The position numbers and the translations under genes were made by a program. Source: Chytridium lagenaria (lineage: Eukaryota; Chytridiomycota; Chytridiomycetes; Chytridiales; Chytridiaceae). Taken from it: DNA of 64,000 nucleotides. Positions 10,760 through 21,757 of the stretch are shown one piece after another (the stretch's first letter is position 1; each line of letters opens with the position of its first letter). The notes beneath the pieces are model-generated. The model did not search any database, was not told where the DNA came from, and worked only from the letters and a program-made list of their open reading frames with translations. The stretch lies in NCBI GenBank assembly GCA_025449115.1, contig JAHLKC010000001.1, positions 248,001-312,000 on the forward strand, written 5' to 3'.

Positions 10760-11092
10760 ATGTAGAGTTTGCGTTTGCTCCCTTGTACACACCTAAATAT
10801 TTATACTCGTAAACAAAACCTTCCCCCACCCCCATACAACTTAATAAACCTGTTTAAATGCTCGATTGATAGAAAGCTGTGGCTCTGTTCTTTGGTAATT
10901 CGTTTAATTCTTTAATAACACTTCTAAATACACTCGACTTCTTAACCTATATGAATTTTGGCTTCATATACTTGAGGCGATTTTGTTATTCAAGTGTTCT
11001 TGACAGGTCAACACCCCAGACGAGTGGGAAGTGAGGACAAATGGACATGATAGAGTATGCAGACATCACTATTGAAGTGTATTTACAATCCA

Positions 11093-13339
11093 TTACATCT
11101 TGGCTGATGCCGCTAGAATGTTTGGCGGCACGTCCAACTGCATATTGAGAAGAAGCTGAGCATAGGTCTTTCCTTGTCGATCAACCCGAGTTGAAGCGAG
11201 ACCTCCTCCGCCTAATAATCGTTACCACAATGTTATCAAAAGATGTTAAATTTACCAAGCGCTTTCGTGCAGACAAAGTTCAAAGCGTGCATTCCGGGAA
11301 GTACGAAACGAAAGACATTTCCTTCCACCAAATGAGCCATATAAGTCTTAACAACATCTGCCGTCAACTGTGCGGCAATGATAGGGTATATTTCTGCGCT
11401 TCGTGCGATAATTCCTGTTCAAGTAGTTCAGCCAGAATCACAATAAAAAAAATACCTATGTTGCACGTATCTCCTTTATCCCCACTCCTGCCATAACAAA
11501 GATCAATAAGTTTAACCCTCACAGTGTGGTCTCGGTTTGAGGGCCGAATTTCTTTTGGCATTGAGATACTTGGTGGCAGCTGTAGGATGGATTTCGTTGG
11601 CGATCCGGTAAGGAACTTTGACGGGAGTCTGTTCGCCTCCAGCGACATAATAGGCTGGGAAAGAGGATTTTGGAATCAAAGTTGAAAAGTGGGAGAGGTT
11701 TGCAGAAGGCGAAGGTCGACCAGAGCCAGAACCTAGATAAAAGTGTTGGAATCCCTCACTATCTTTCTTTTTTACCTGTGATTCCTGGAGACATGCAGGT
11801 AGCCGCCTAATATCGTCAATGAGGTAATGATGTAAAGGCTTACCGGAGCCATTTCTCTTGCAAACAAGAGAAGAGGAACTTTCGCAGAATGTATAGCGGT
11901 AATGCGGAGGACTACTTCTCTAGTGTTTCCTGCAGACGAATGAGGTCTACAATAAATGGAAAATCGTTAAAATAGATGCGCGCATTGAAGCAAATAAAAA
12001 GTTATTACCCATATGTATGCTCTGCACCCAAGCATTCAACTTGAACTGATCTAAATTTCTCCATCTTGAGTTTACGGAGGATGCCGTTCACTTTTGCTAT
12101 AATCGACTTTCCGACCATCTCGGCCTTGCTCCTGGCTTCCGCACCACCAATCATAAGCTCGCCAGTGATTTTATATCCATCTCCAGAGACTCCTGAGGTC
12201 TTAAGGGAAGACGGAGGTGCTCGTCCCTTGACTCCCGTGACGCGAACCAAATCTTTTCCAACCTCCGTCACTTGAACCATTCTCAAGTCAGCAATAACGT
12301 CTGGAAGAATATAAGATCCGGGATCAAGAACCTCGTATATAATCTGTTCAGATACCGTCCCAAAGCTTACAAGGCCACCAGTCTTTGGAACTTTCGAAAC
12401 CAAAAACTCGCCGTTTTTAAAAACTTCCACAATGGGGTATCCCATATTGGCCCATCCTCCAAACTCAGAGAAGGCAGAAAGCTTCCAATCGGTGAAGTTT
12501 CCACCAGTGGCGTGGCATCCGCATTCGATAACGTGCCCAGCCAATGATCCGGCCGCCAAAAGGTCATAGGCATCCATAGGCCATTTAAACTTGTGAATTA
12601 AAGGCCCGAGCACCAAAGCAGAGTCGACAACTCTACCCGTGACAATAATATCACATCCAGCATTCAAAGCTTCTGCAATAGGCTCGCTTCCCTGAGTACA
12701 TTAAGTATGTGAACAAAAAATCCATCAAATCACCATGTAAGCATTGAGACTCAAAATAGATGCCTCGTCCTCAGGCCACTTTTCGGCATCCACATCATTT
12801 CCTTCAATGTGCGAAAAAGCAGTCATTTCGCCAGACTTTTTTAAATCTTGAAGCTTCTTCAAGTTCTCTGGAGTCATAAGATCATCCCCGAAAACAGCAG
12901 CCACTTTGGGGAGCGGAAGAACACCAGCTGCTGCCGCCGTCTTTTCAATGGCGGCCTTTAGAGCCAAGGGATCAAGACCTCCTGCGTTGGTGATGACACG
13001 GATCTTCTTGGTGGCAATGTGGATGGCATTCGGAGCATACACTTGATCAACAAATTCTTGTACGAAACCTCCTTTACCAGCACCACCCTTTGCATTGCGC
13101 TTTGACTTGGAGAGAATGCCCATAGTAACTTCAGCAAGGTAGTCCGCTAGGCATAGTTGTGAGTACTGGACATGGCTAGGATCACTCACCGACAACAAAC
13201 TCTGGTGGATTATCCTAGTCAAGTGCATCAGATAACATTTTGTCGGTATCCTTACCATGGTAAAGAACTGAGCCGCAGCAGAGACAGAGTCCCCCCAGAA
13301 CGCGGAATAGCATCCGATGCGAACACCCTCCTCCTTCAT
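11093..13339 (-). CDS. AtuA-like acyclic terpene utilisation family protein (DUF1446)
   Basis: Member of the DUF1446/AtuA family, whose bacterial founder sits in the citronellol/geraniol catabolism cluster; the biochemical reaction is not established. It starts MKEEGVRIGCYSAFWGDSVS, then splices to FVVADYLAEVTMGILSKSKR, followed by IRVITNAGGLDPLALKAAIE, CDIIVTGRVVDSALVLGPLI, AGHVIECGCHATGGNFTDW and VSGDGYKITGELMIGGAEA. The C-terminal domain reads IDLCYGRSGDKGDTCNIG and ends GGGLASTRVDRQGKTYAQLL. At least five short introns are needed. The acceptor for FVVADYLAEV is the second AG of CAGAG. The gene faces the carboxylase at 13450, with only 110 bases between starts, so a shared promoter is likely. 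That pairing suggests work on an acyl-CoA carboxylation pathway (leucine or terpenoid acids). Family assignment is firm, function inferred. Confidence 0.88.
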
Positions 13340-13449
13340 GACTCGTGGTTGCTAGGTGATGAACTTTTGCAAAGATGCACGGGTAAATGACCTCAGCGCC
13401 GTTTACGTTTTGTTATCTAGTCACGCGACTCAATTGTCAATATTATTGC
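13340..13449. promoter_or_regulatory. Bidirectional promoter between AtuA-like and carboxylase genes
   Basis: Only 110 bases separate the two divergent start codons, so both transcripts must start from this stretch or from inside the neighbouring gene. No clear TATA box is seen. GTCACGCGAC (13421-13430) is a GC-rich near-palindrome within it. Confidence 0.5.
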
Positions 13450-16071
13450 ATGAACACCATCTCTCCCAACAACATGACGGTGCAGAGACTGCTGGTTGCA
13501 AACCGAGGAGAGATCGCTATACGGTATGCTTGAGTCAATTGAACTTGTACTCATTTGTTATAAGTGTTATGCGAACATGCCGAAAGTTGGGCATTCGAAC
13601 AATCGCGGTCTTCTCGGACAGGTGAGAGAAGACACTGAGGTATCTTGAAATCTAACGAAAACCCAGCGACAGTGATGCCGAGCATGTGAAGTACGCAGAT
13701 GAAGCTATTCACATAGGTGCATCTGCACCTTCTGAATCTTACTTGGACATGAACAAGATCCTCATGGCAGCAAAAAACCGCCAACGTTAACGCTATTCAC
13801 CCAGGATACGGCTTCCTTTCGGAAAACGCTGATTTCGCCGATGCAGTTAGAGCAAATGGTATCATATTCATTGGCCCACAATCCTCCTCTATCCGCGCTA
13901 TTGGAGACAAGATCTCATCAAAGCAGCTCTTATCAAAGCTGGCTCCCTCTGTTCCCTTGGTGCCTGGTTATAATGGCGATGAGCAGGGAATTGAACACTT
14001 GACAAAGGAGGCAACTAGAATCGGCTTTCCGGTTCTTATCAAAGCATCTGCAGGTGGTGGTGGAAAAGGCATGAGGATTGTTCATGAGGCGAAAAATCTC
14101 GCGGAAGAACTTCAAGCAGCTCAAGGTGAGGCGAAAAGGTCTTTCGGAGATTCAAGACTTTTGATCGAAAAGTACATTGTGAGCTCCAAGCATATCGAGG
14201 TGCAGATCTTTGGAGACAAGTTTGGCAATTACACTCATTGCTATGAGAGAGAGTGTTCCGCGCAAAGGCGTCACCAGAAGATTATCGAGGTTCTCTTTTT
14301 ATAAAGTCATCCTTGTCGATTGATCACAAACTTTAGGAAACTCCGTCGGTTTTTTTGACTGAAGCCTTAAGAAGCGAGATTGTGCGTTCTGCTTTAACAG
14401 TCGCATCTGTTATAGGCTATGAGAATGCTGGAACTGTAGAATTCATTGTTGATACCAAAACCAAAAAGTTTTACTTTTTGGAGGTAAACACGCGGCTTCA
14501 AGTCGAGCATCCCATTACAGAAATGATCACTGGACTGGATCTCGTTGAAATGCAGATTGGCGTAGCTTACGGAAAGAGTTTGAAAGATCTTATTGGTTCG
14601 GGAGAGCCAGCCCGAAAGGTAATGAATATGAAAGGAATTTTTCTTACATCTTTTTACGTTTCTATTCTCTTTTCTATCCTTCATTAATATTGAATTATGT
14701 TTCTTCAGGGACACTCAATCGAATGTAGAATCTGCGCGGAAGACCCTGACAATGAGTTCTCACCATGTAAGTTCCCTTGTTATGAGTACTATTTTAAAAA
14801 CGGCTCCTAGCAATCGGTACCATTAAAAGATTTAAACCGACTGGACTTCCGGGAATACGTTACGATGGTGGTATCGCAGATGGCTCGAGTATTACCGTCC
14901 ACTACGACTCGTTAATCACCAAAGTGATTGTACATGCCCCAACAAGAGAAGATTGTATTGCGCTCATGAAATATGCTCTATCATCCACTGTTCTCCTTGG
15001 CATTCGGTCCAACATTGGATTCCTGGTGACTCTACTTCAGGAACCAAATTTCGTAGACGGCTCATACGACACTGCGTTGCTTGGCAAGCTGATGCCGACG
15101 TGGAAGCCTGCTCTACCTAATGTAGAAGATGTGGCGATTGTCGCGTTTTTGATGGGATGGAGTTTGCGACATTCCATTCGGAAGTTTTACGGCGTGAAGT
15201 CGTCGTTCAGGAATATGCCTGTCAAGACTCAAATCACTGCACTCAACTATGGAGGGAAAGACATTAACGTAGTTTATGAGCCAAAGACTATTGCGTCGAA
15301 TAAGTTTGGCGTCAAATCTACGTTTGGAGTTTCAATTGAAAATGGTGCAACTCATGACGTTGAACTTCGTAATATTGCTATATCTGATGCGGCTGCAGGT
15401 TTGACCAATTCTTACTTATAATATCATCATTGAATCTATTTCTAACGTTTGTTTATCTACGTAATTAGGATATCAAACCGGAGATATTGCTGTTTCAATA
15501 GGTAATGCCCTTTAGATTTAGGTCATATTCATTAACATTTTAAGATGGGAAAGTCGCAACGTATTCTGTCGTGAATGATACAACAGATCTTCACCTAAAG
15601 CATCTCTCCAAGCTTTACATACACAGCACCACTTGGAACGGAGAAGTCGCCGAAGTTTACGTTCGCGACAGGCTGTACAGCAGCAAGGGCGGTGACGAAA
15701 CAGGAGGTTGCTACCATGACGCTCTCTTTCTATTTCGCTTTTTTCTCTGTTCTTTCTACGTTGATTTTTTCGGAAAGAAACTTGTTCTTTTAACTTCTGT
15801 TCATGTTTAAACACTCTTGCTTTCTACTGGACTTTTCCCTAACTTAACCCTCTTCCATCAAGACCGTACCCTCATTACGCCAATGCCTTGCAAAGTTCTC
15901 TCAGTAAACTTCCCGTCAGGCTCAACCATCAACGTAGGCGATGCAATCCTAACCGTGGAAAGCATGAAAATGGAAACAAAAATTCGGGCAAAAGTAGCGG
16001 GCGTGGTCACAGTCAACGTCAAAGAAGGAGATATTGTTCAAGCTGGAGTTATTGTAGCCAAAATCGTTTAA
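13450..16071 (+). CDS. MCCC1: Biotin-dependent acyl-CoA carboxylase alpha subunit (methylcrotonyl-CoA type)
   Basis: Carboxylates the biotin of a 3-methylcrotonyl-, geranyl- or propionyl-CoA carboxylase. The domains run in order: biotin carboxylase N-domain ([30 protein letters not shown]), ATP-grasp ([53 protein letters not shown]), biotin carboxylase C-domain ([20 protein letters not shown]), a linker, and the biotinyl domain [20 protein letters not shown]. The biotin Lys is in SMKM rather than the commoner AMKM. The ATG at 13450 is the first; 13474 (MTVQRLL) is in frame and in better context. No mitochondrial presequence is obvious. The A6 run at 13772-13777 must be read as A5 to stay in frame. 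Linker exons 15420-15840 are uncertain. Methylcrotonyl versus geranyl specificity cannot be settled from sequence. Confidence 0.87.
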
Positions 16072-16281
16072 TACAAGAAGCTTTATGTAATATTCACCTC
16101 ATTACTTACAATCAAATAAGCATGCTGTCATCCCTACCCCGCCCCACACCTTTTTTTAACGCAAATAAAAATATGATTTCAGTGTGCTTCAGTTCTGTGC
16201 GCAACAATCTAGTGAAGAGATGCAATCCCCTCGCCGCCAAAACTCAGCAAACGCAACTTGCGATGTTTCCTCACCCCCCTT

Positions 16282-18513
16282 TCAGCAATCTAAAATATCT
16301 CTCCAAACATCAATCAAGCTCATCCCCCTCTCTTGAATACTCCCACCCACCACAATAGCCTGTCTCGTCAAAACCTCCAACCGTGCCTCTCTATCTTCTC
16401 CAGCTTCGGCAAGAAGTTCTTTATCCAACAAAGAGCACACAGCTTCCCTCCCACTCTCACGATCATTAATAAGGAAACCGGAAGGAGACTGAGTGACATC
16501 TGCGTAGGCCATCAACGAGAAAATCTCATCCAGGGCCGGTCGCAACTCTGGAAGGCGGACGGGATCAAATTGGCTCAAGATTCTTGATCCCAACTCAATG
16601 GACTTTAGATCAAAGATATCACCATCGGAATCTTCATCGTCATCCTCAATGACAGAAGCTTGATTTCTCAGCCGTCGTGCTGCAACGCCAGTTGCGATAT
16701 GCTCAAGAAACTCACAGCATAGAAGAGCGAAATGGATGCGTGGGTTCTTACTCAGAAGAGTAGGGTGTCGCTTTTGAACCAGATTTAACGCCATGGATAT
16801 ATCTCCACCAAGGATCGCACGTTTCACATCTGACAAAAAGTTACTATCGCGTCGCATATGAATTAACAAAGATTTCAGAAATGTGAAAGAGACATCGACA
16901 CCCACCTTGCCTTAACCTCATGTTATCTGAAACAAACTCCGAGAGCCCCTCCTCCTCCCCATCCACATCCATGCGAACGCCATCTTCTTCCTTCACCCTC
17001 CGCCCCAACGTAACAGCCATATCATGTGCCGATAAATCATAAACACCGTCAGGCACCGAGTATCAATCACGCTCCCTTAAAAGAATCCGCTGTGGCTAAA
17101 TACCCATTATGAACAAGGTACGACTGGATCAAGGGATGTAAGAGTTTGGAAGCAGCGCGGGAAGATCGGTTTGCTCTCTCCCTGTCACGTTCTGAAAGCT
17201 CATCAAGTGACGTCGTTGGAGGAACGAGGTTTATCGAGTGGATACTAGACCAAAGACGAGCCCGCTCATCCTTTCATTGTCAAAGTCAGCGAGTTTTCAA
17301 GTATAGAGGGAAAAAATATATCAAGGCAGATATAATAACGGGATTATTGATAACGGAAGCATACCTGGACATATGTGTCAATATCGTATCGAAAGGGCTT
17401 TTGACCAAAATTTGCTTCCAATATTTCACCCATTGTTCGCATACCAATGGTTGCGTAATAAGTCGAGTTCCTATCCAAACCCTCAAAAGCATTACCTGGT
17501 TTAAAATTAATGGGTATCAAATCATTCCGCAAACATTGAAGAGAACGATGTGCAAGAATACTCTACCTAACTCCATCCCGTTCTTTGTAAACGCCACTGA
17601 CATAGTTGTGAAATTCATTCGACATCCAATGACATCTCCAGTTGTGTACGTGGGTCCATATTTTTTCCCGTGGCCTGAAGCTGTGAAAGAGCAGCCATCG
17701 TCGCCATGATATCCCCATGACTTCTTATCCCATCCTATAATAATACAATGATAATCCTTGTTAATCTTTCACTTATCTTCACATATGACTGCAACGATGA
17801 AACAATAGTGTAAGATAATGTTAAGAATTACCAGGCAATCGATTTAAATTAACGTTCCCTTCACATATCCCAATTCCCAGCCACCCCGATCGCCCCTTAC
17901 TTACTACTGTCACCTCGAAATAATAAATGCCAGATTCTTTTGGTATTGGCACATTGCTTCGAATGGAGGCAGCATCACGATCATCATTTCCAGGACCTGT
18001 AGCATTAAGAAGATTAAATTACAAAAATAAGCCGGGACCTCGAACGGATTGATCTTAGGATAATACTGACCGACATACGAAACCCTTAGACCCTCCTTGA
18101 CACAGACAGCATGGAATTATTATTCTCTTTACTTCTTGAATCCAAAGCCCATTCAAATGGTAGAGGTATCGGCGTCAAAGCTTGCTTCGTTGGCGGAGAG
18201 GAGGATGAAGACCCATTTCCATCATCCCCCCACGCTACCTTTGCGGTTGGGCGGCCTCCAACCACAGCTTTCCTTTCCGACTTTTTGATGAGGTGGCACT
18301 TGCCTGCGCGTTTCCATTCCAAGCGCGAAGAGAGCTTCCACCGAGGTTAGCACCTAGTGGCTGAGAAAGAAGACCGATATGTTGAAGGTGTTTTGGAATA
18401 AGACGATAGGAGTTGGGGTTGGTGGGAGGAGCAAGGAGTGTGGCTATTTCGGAGGAGGGACTCAGGGAACCTTGAGGGCTTGAGCTTGTTGGAAGGCTGT
18501 TGACTTCAGTCAT
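16282..18513 (-). CDS. RanBPM-like protein (SPRY, LisH, CTLH, CRA)
   Basis: Homologue of RanBP9/RanBP10 and yeast Gid1, the scaffold and receptor-binding subunit of the CTLH/GID ubiquitin ligase. The N-terminus is Ser/Pro-rich. SPRY then begins LPFEWALDSRSKENNNSML and continues GLRVSYVGPGNDDRDAASI, ESGIYYFEVTVVSKGRSGW, GWDKKSWGYHGDDGCSFTAS, YGPTYTTGDVIGCRMNF and TIGMRTMGEILEANFGQKPF. LisH reads LLHPLIQSYLVHNGYLATAD. CTLH/CRA include DVKRAILGGDISMALNLVQK and a C-terminal helical block ending DVWRDILDC. Stop 16282-16284. Frame breaks occur before GLRVSYVG and after LATADSF. The start is uncertain: ATG 18513 is used, but the frame stays open further upstream. It is convergent with the carboxylase gene. 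Confidence 0.8.
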
Positions 18514-19138
18514 AGTCACATCTTGCGGTGCAAAGGCTGTGACGGGAGAGATGCTGATAGGGGAATACGAGGGACGCCTGAAAGTGAGCGTTCTGAACCA
18601 TCCAAACGCCTTTAGCCTTCTTCTCCAATCCTATCATTGCTGTTGAGCTGCCTTTACTGATTCCACTGGCACTAAATTGTTGAGCTTCTACTGCTGCTCC
18701 ATCGGTCTGTAAAGATGCGACGTTTGAATCCAAAGAAATAATGTCCATTGTTGCTCCCCAGGTCGAGGTGGCTCCATTGATAAAACCACCATTCCCCAAG
18801 GCATGCATACGTGCTGATTCCCCAACGTTGTTATTCAATTCAGAGGATGTAGTGGAGTCGGACGAACGGCGTGAGTCATGGCAAAGCATTATGTGATGCT
18901 GAAGCAGAGGCTCGATATGCAAACGTCTTGCGAGAACCATTTAGAACCGGGCTTGCAAAAAGGTAGCGTTGGTTTTCGGAGGATCGCATACATTGCGGTT
19001 TTCATAGCTACTAGCCAAAGCACTTCCAAGCAGGTATGATGGGAGGTCGACTCCAAGCCACGATATCCGCTCCGACTCCATGATGACGATAGCACCAAAA
19101 TAATTTCTCAGTTTCTGGTAATTGCGCACAGAGTACAT
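18514..19138 (-). other. Possible 5' extension of the RanBPM-like gene, or a separate small gene
   Basis: Coding-like sequence in two frames. From 19081 runs MESERISWLGVDLPSYLLGS ALASSYENRN, with a TAA at 18941-18943 in frame. Directly after it, in the same frame, comes MVLARRLHIEPLLQHHIMLC and a Ser/Asn-rich stretch to about 18600. Reading one base fewer in an AAA run near 18612 then gives AFGWFRTLTFRRPSYSPISI and flows into the N-terminus of the RanBPM frame. No domain recognised. It may be a disordered N-terminal extension or an independent ORF. Confidence 0.4.
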
Positions 19139-19304
19139 TCATAACGTCAAGTGCCCAGATTCTGGTTTGTACAGATCTACTCTTACAGTCAAGAAAAGAA
19201 CGCTTTGAAATGGACTTTATCAAGATGTGGAAGAAACGCGTAGTCTACTTTATTACCCGAATGAGTAAAGAATAGGAGACAATCATCAAAAAAAGGTTGA
19301 AAGA

Positions 19305-19906
19305 TTATGGCGAGACCTTGACACCTCTGAACAGAAACGACGCCAAGGGAAGCATAAAGTCAGCAGTTGCGATAATAAAATAAAACATTTTAAACTCACT
19401 TCCAGAAGCAACATAATTCTCAATGTTCTTTGCTGCCGGCTTGGGGGTAGGGTAGAACCATGCCGCTTCGGGGTTGTCCTTTCCGTTCACACTGACGGTG
19501 AAGTCTTTTTTTTGTTCAATTCAGTCAATAGTGGAATAAATAATGAAGAAACGATTCATGATATACGGACAACAGAAAAGGTGTAAATTCCGTGTCAATT
19601 TATCCGCAAACATCAATACTCACAAGATGCAACTCCCTTCCAGCCGCAGGTGGTGTGATGCGAGCTCTCTTTAAAGTATTCCTTCTTGATGGAAGACTGG
19701 GAAAGTAAGTGTTGCCTGATCATTGACAGAGTGTTTAGTTTTTTTAGCATGGTTTCAAACCCAGCACCTCAACCAGACAGACATTCATCCCATCGCGAAG
19801 AGATGGCTGAGTATCTTGTATGAGAAAGGGATATGTACATACCTTCCACAGTTTCGAAAACAGCACTCTCTGCAATAACGACGCCGTTCCACTCTGCTTT
19901 AGGCAT
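19305..19906 (-). CDS. DUF427 family protein
   Basis: Small single-domain protein of the DUF427 beta-tent family, common in bacteria and fungi, with no established role. Spliced exons give MPKAEWNGVVIAESAVFETV EG, then NTYFPSSSIKKEYFKESSHH TTCGWKGVAS, then FTVSVNGKDNPEAAWFYPTP KPAAKNIENYVASG, ending SVKVSP. Family features visible are the W-x-G-x-V-I-A-E-S start, YFP, TxxxCxWKG and AAW-Y/F-YP. The final intron (donor GTGAGTTTAAA) must use the second AG of CAGAG to reach KVSP with TAA at 19305. Length (about 100 residues) is normal. The frame is intact. Confidence 0.85.
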
Positions 19907-19919
19907 AACGAATTGACCA

Positions 19920-20330
19920 ATGTAATGTGAATAGGTAGGAGTGTGATGGTGGATAAGTTTTTGTTTTTTTTGAGAATAATAAATATTATATTAAAACCCT
20001 ATAGCCAAATAGTTATATTTATTAATAATCTGGACTGTGCGCACGATGTAGATTGTATTAGGCTATGTTTGCATTAATAATAATATTTAATAATAATAAT
20101 TAATAAAGGAACAAAGTATATAATAATAGTGGAAAAACGTATTAATTTTATTAATAAATATTATTTATTTGTTACATATAAACTTTTGGCCGAGAGAGAC
20201 ATAGCCTCTATTATGGTATAGGCAAGGACAAGGTATTATTCAAGCTGTATATATGAGCAAGTATTATTATTAGTGTACATATTTATTATAAAATAAATAA
20301 AATAATAGATAATATGTAAAATGGCTCTTG
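19920..20330. other. AT-rich intergenic island
   Basis: Dominated by TTATTAATAATAAT-like runs (20030-20320), with no credible ORF and no RNA gene recognised. Similar islands lie at 46300-46640 and 59090-59280. It may be intergenic spacer or a flexible origin-type region; no consensus was identified. Confidence 0.6.
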
Positions 20331-21757
20331 TATCACCAGAGATCGAAGAAAACGATTTCATTTATTTTTGGTTAAATATTTTAATTTTATTTATAAAGAG
20401 AAACCCATCCATCCATATTCCATCCAACCATCCAACCCTACATATAAAACATTCATTCACTTGTCCCTCTGCATCAAATCTCAAACCCCCATTCTTTTCA
20501 TTTATCACTGCTCACTCACTCGCTACCCTCACGTACATTCAACCTACTCCTCCTCCCTACTCACAAACTACTACTACATACTCCTAGTACTTCCATCTAC
20601 TCTCTAGGTAAGCGTATTATATAAAACATCACTGGGTTGCTAGGGGTGTATGTCTCTTCACACTCACTTTCACATTTGCATACTCTCCTCTCCTTTTATC
20701 CTTGCTCACTTTATACCTATTTCACAATCACTCTACCTCTCATCTTGATATCGCTGGTTTGGGCGGCGTATGGGGTTGGTGGACCCCGATGGCCTTTTTT
20801 GATCAGTTCGCGTCATGTCATCCCTACTGCTCTTTTCAAAAGCGAGCTCGCATCCTTCCTAATACGTGCTGTTTGCATTGAGAGGCTGTTGATGTGTGCA
20901 TCAGTCAATGATGGGCCACTCCTTGCATCCATCCATTTTGGGCGGAGCGGTGGTCATGGAGGAGGATGGAGAGGGGTTTTTGCGTGTGAATTTGAATTTG
21001 TGTGATGAGTGGAATTGTCTTTTAAATCCGAGTATTCTGCGGATTCTGGAAGGCTGTTTTTTCGATTGAATCCGCAGTCTTGTCATCCAATCAAATCATC
21101 ATTTTCATGTCACTCGGATTTTGAGGCAGAGGACGGGGGGGGGCAAGGGGAGCGGTTTCAAGGGCTTTCTTTGGGGAAGGGGAGGAAGGAAGGAAGGAAG
21201 GAAGGGACGTGATTAAATGAGATGTTACCCAATTATGGGAGATGTGGACCGACTCACCTGAGCATCTAATAGAGGGGGGTATGAGTGTGCGTGTTGGACG
21301 GGGAGGGAGTGGGGGCGATCCATTGCTCTGCGCAGTTTCATGTTAATTTTTTATTTATTTATTATTTTTACTTTTTTTAATTTAATTTAATTTATTTCTT
21401 ATTATTGGGTAATAATGAATGCGTTTCCTTTTCTTTGTTGTCGTGCTCACGCGGACACAGCCAGCCTTCATCCGTTGTTGATGCATGTGATTGTTTTATG
21501 TTTTATTATTTTATTTTATTTTATTTTATCACACTTTTTTTATTTATTTTTTATCGTAAATGACACGGCGGGGTCTATTCATTCATTTATTTATTTATGA
21601 TAGTTTTTATTCTAGTTTAACTTTAGTCAAGTATTTTGGATTGGCATTGACACTTGAACGCTCACCTTCCTTTCTTTGGACTCTTATGATATACTCCTTG
21701 CTCTACATATCCTCACATCTTCTTCACCCCATCCGCCTTTAAAGAATAAGCAATAGC
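20331..21757 (+). promoter_or_regulatory. Pyrimidine-rich upstream and leader region of egt1
   Basis: A stretch of about 1.4 kb without a convincing gene. 20400-20600 is rich in CCATCC, CTCACT and CTAC repeats, typical of a core promoter or transcript start. A strong donor, CTCTAGGTAAGCG, lies at about 20601-20613. AG acceptors occur near 21750, just before the ATG at 21758. An intron of about 1.1 kb in the 5' UTR is therefore possible, far longer than the coding introns here. The GGAA repeat at 21181-21205 and the TTTTATTTTATT tracts at 21330-21600 are simple sequence. Confidence 0.4.
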
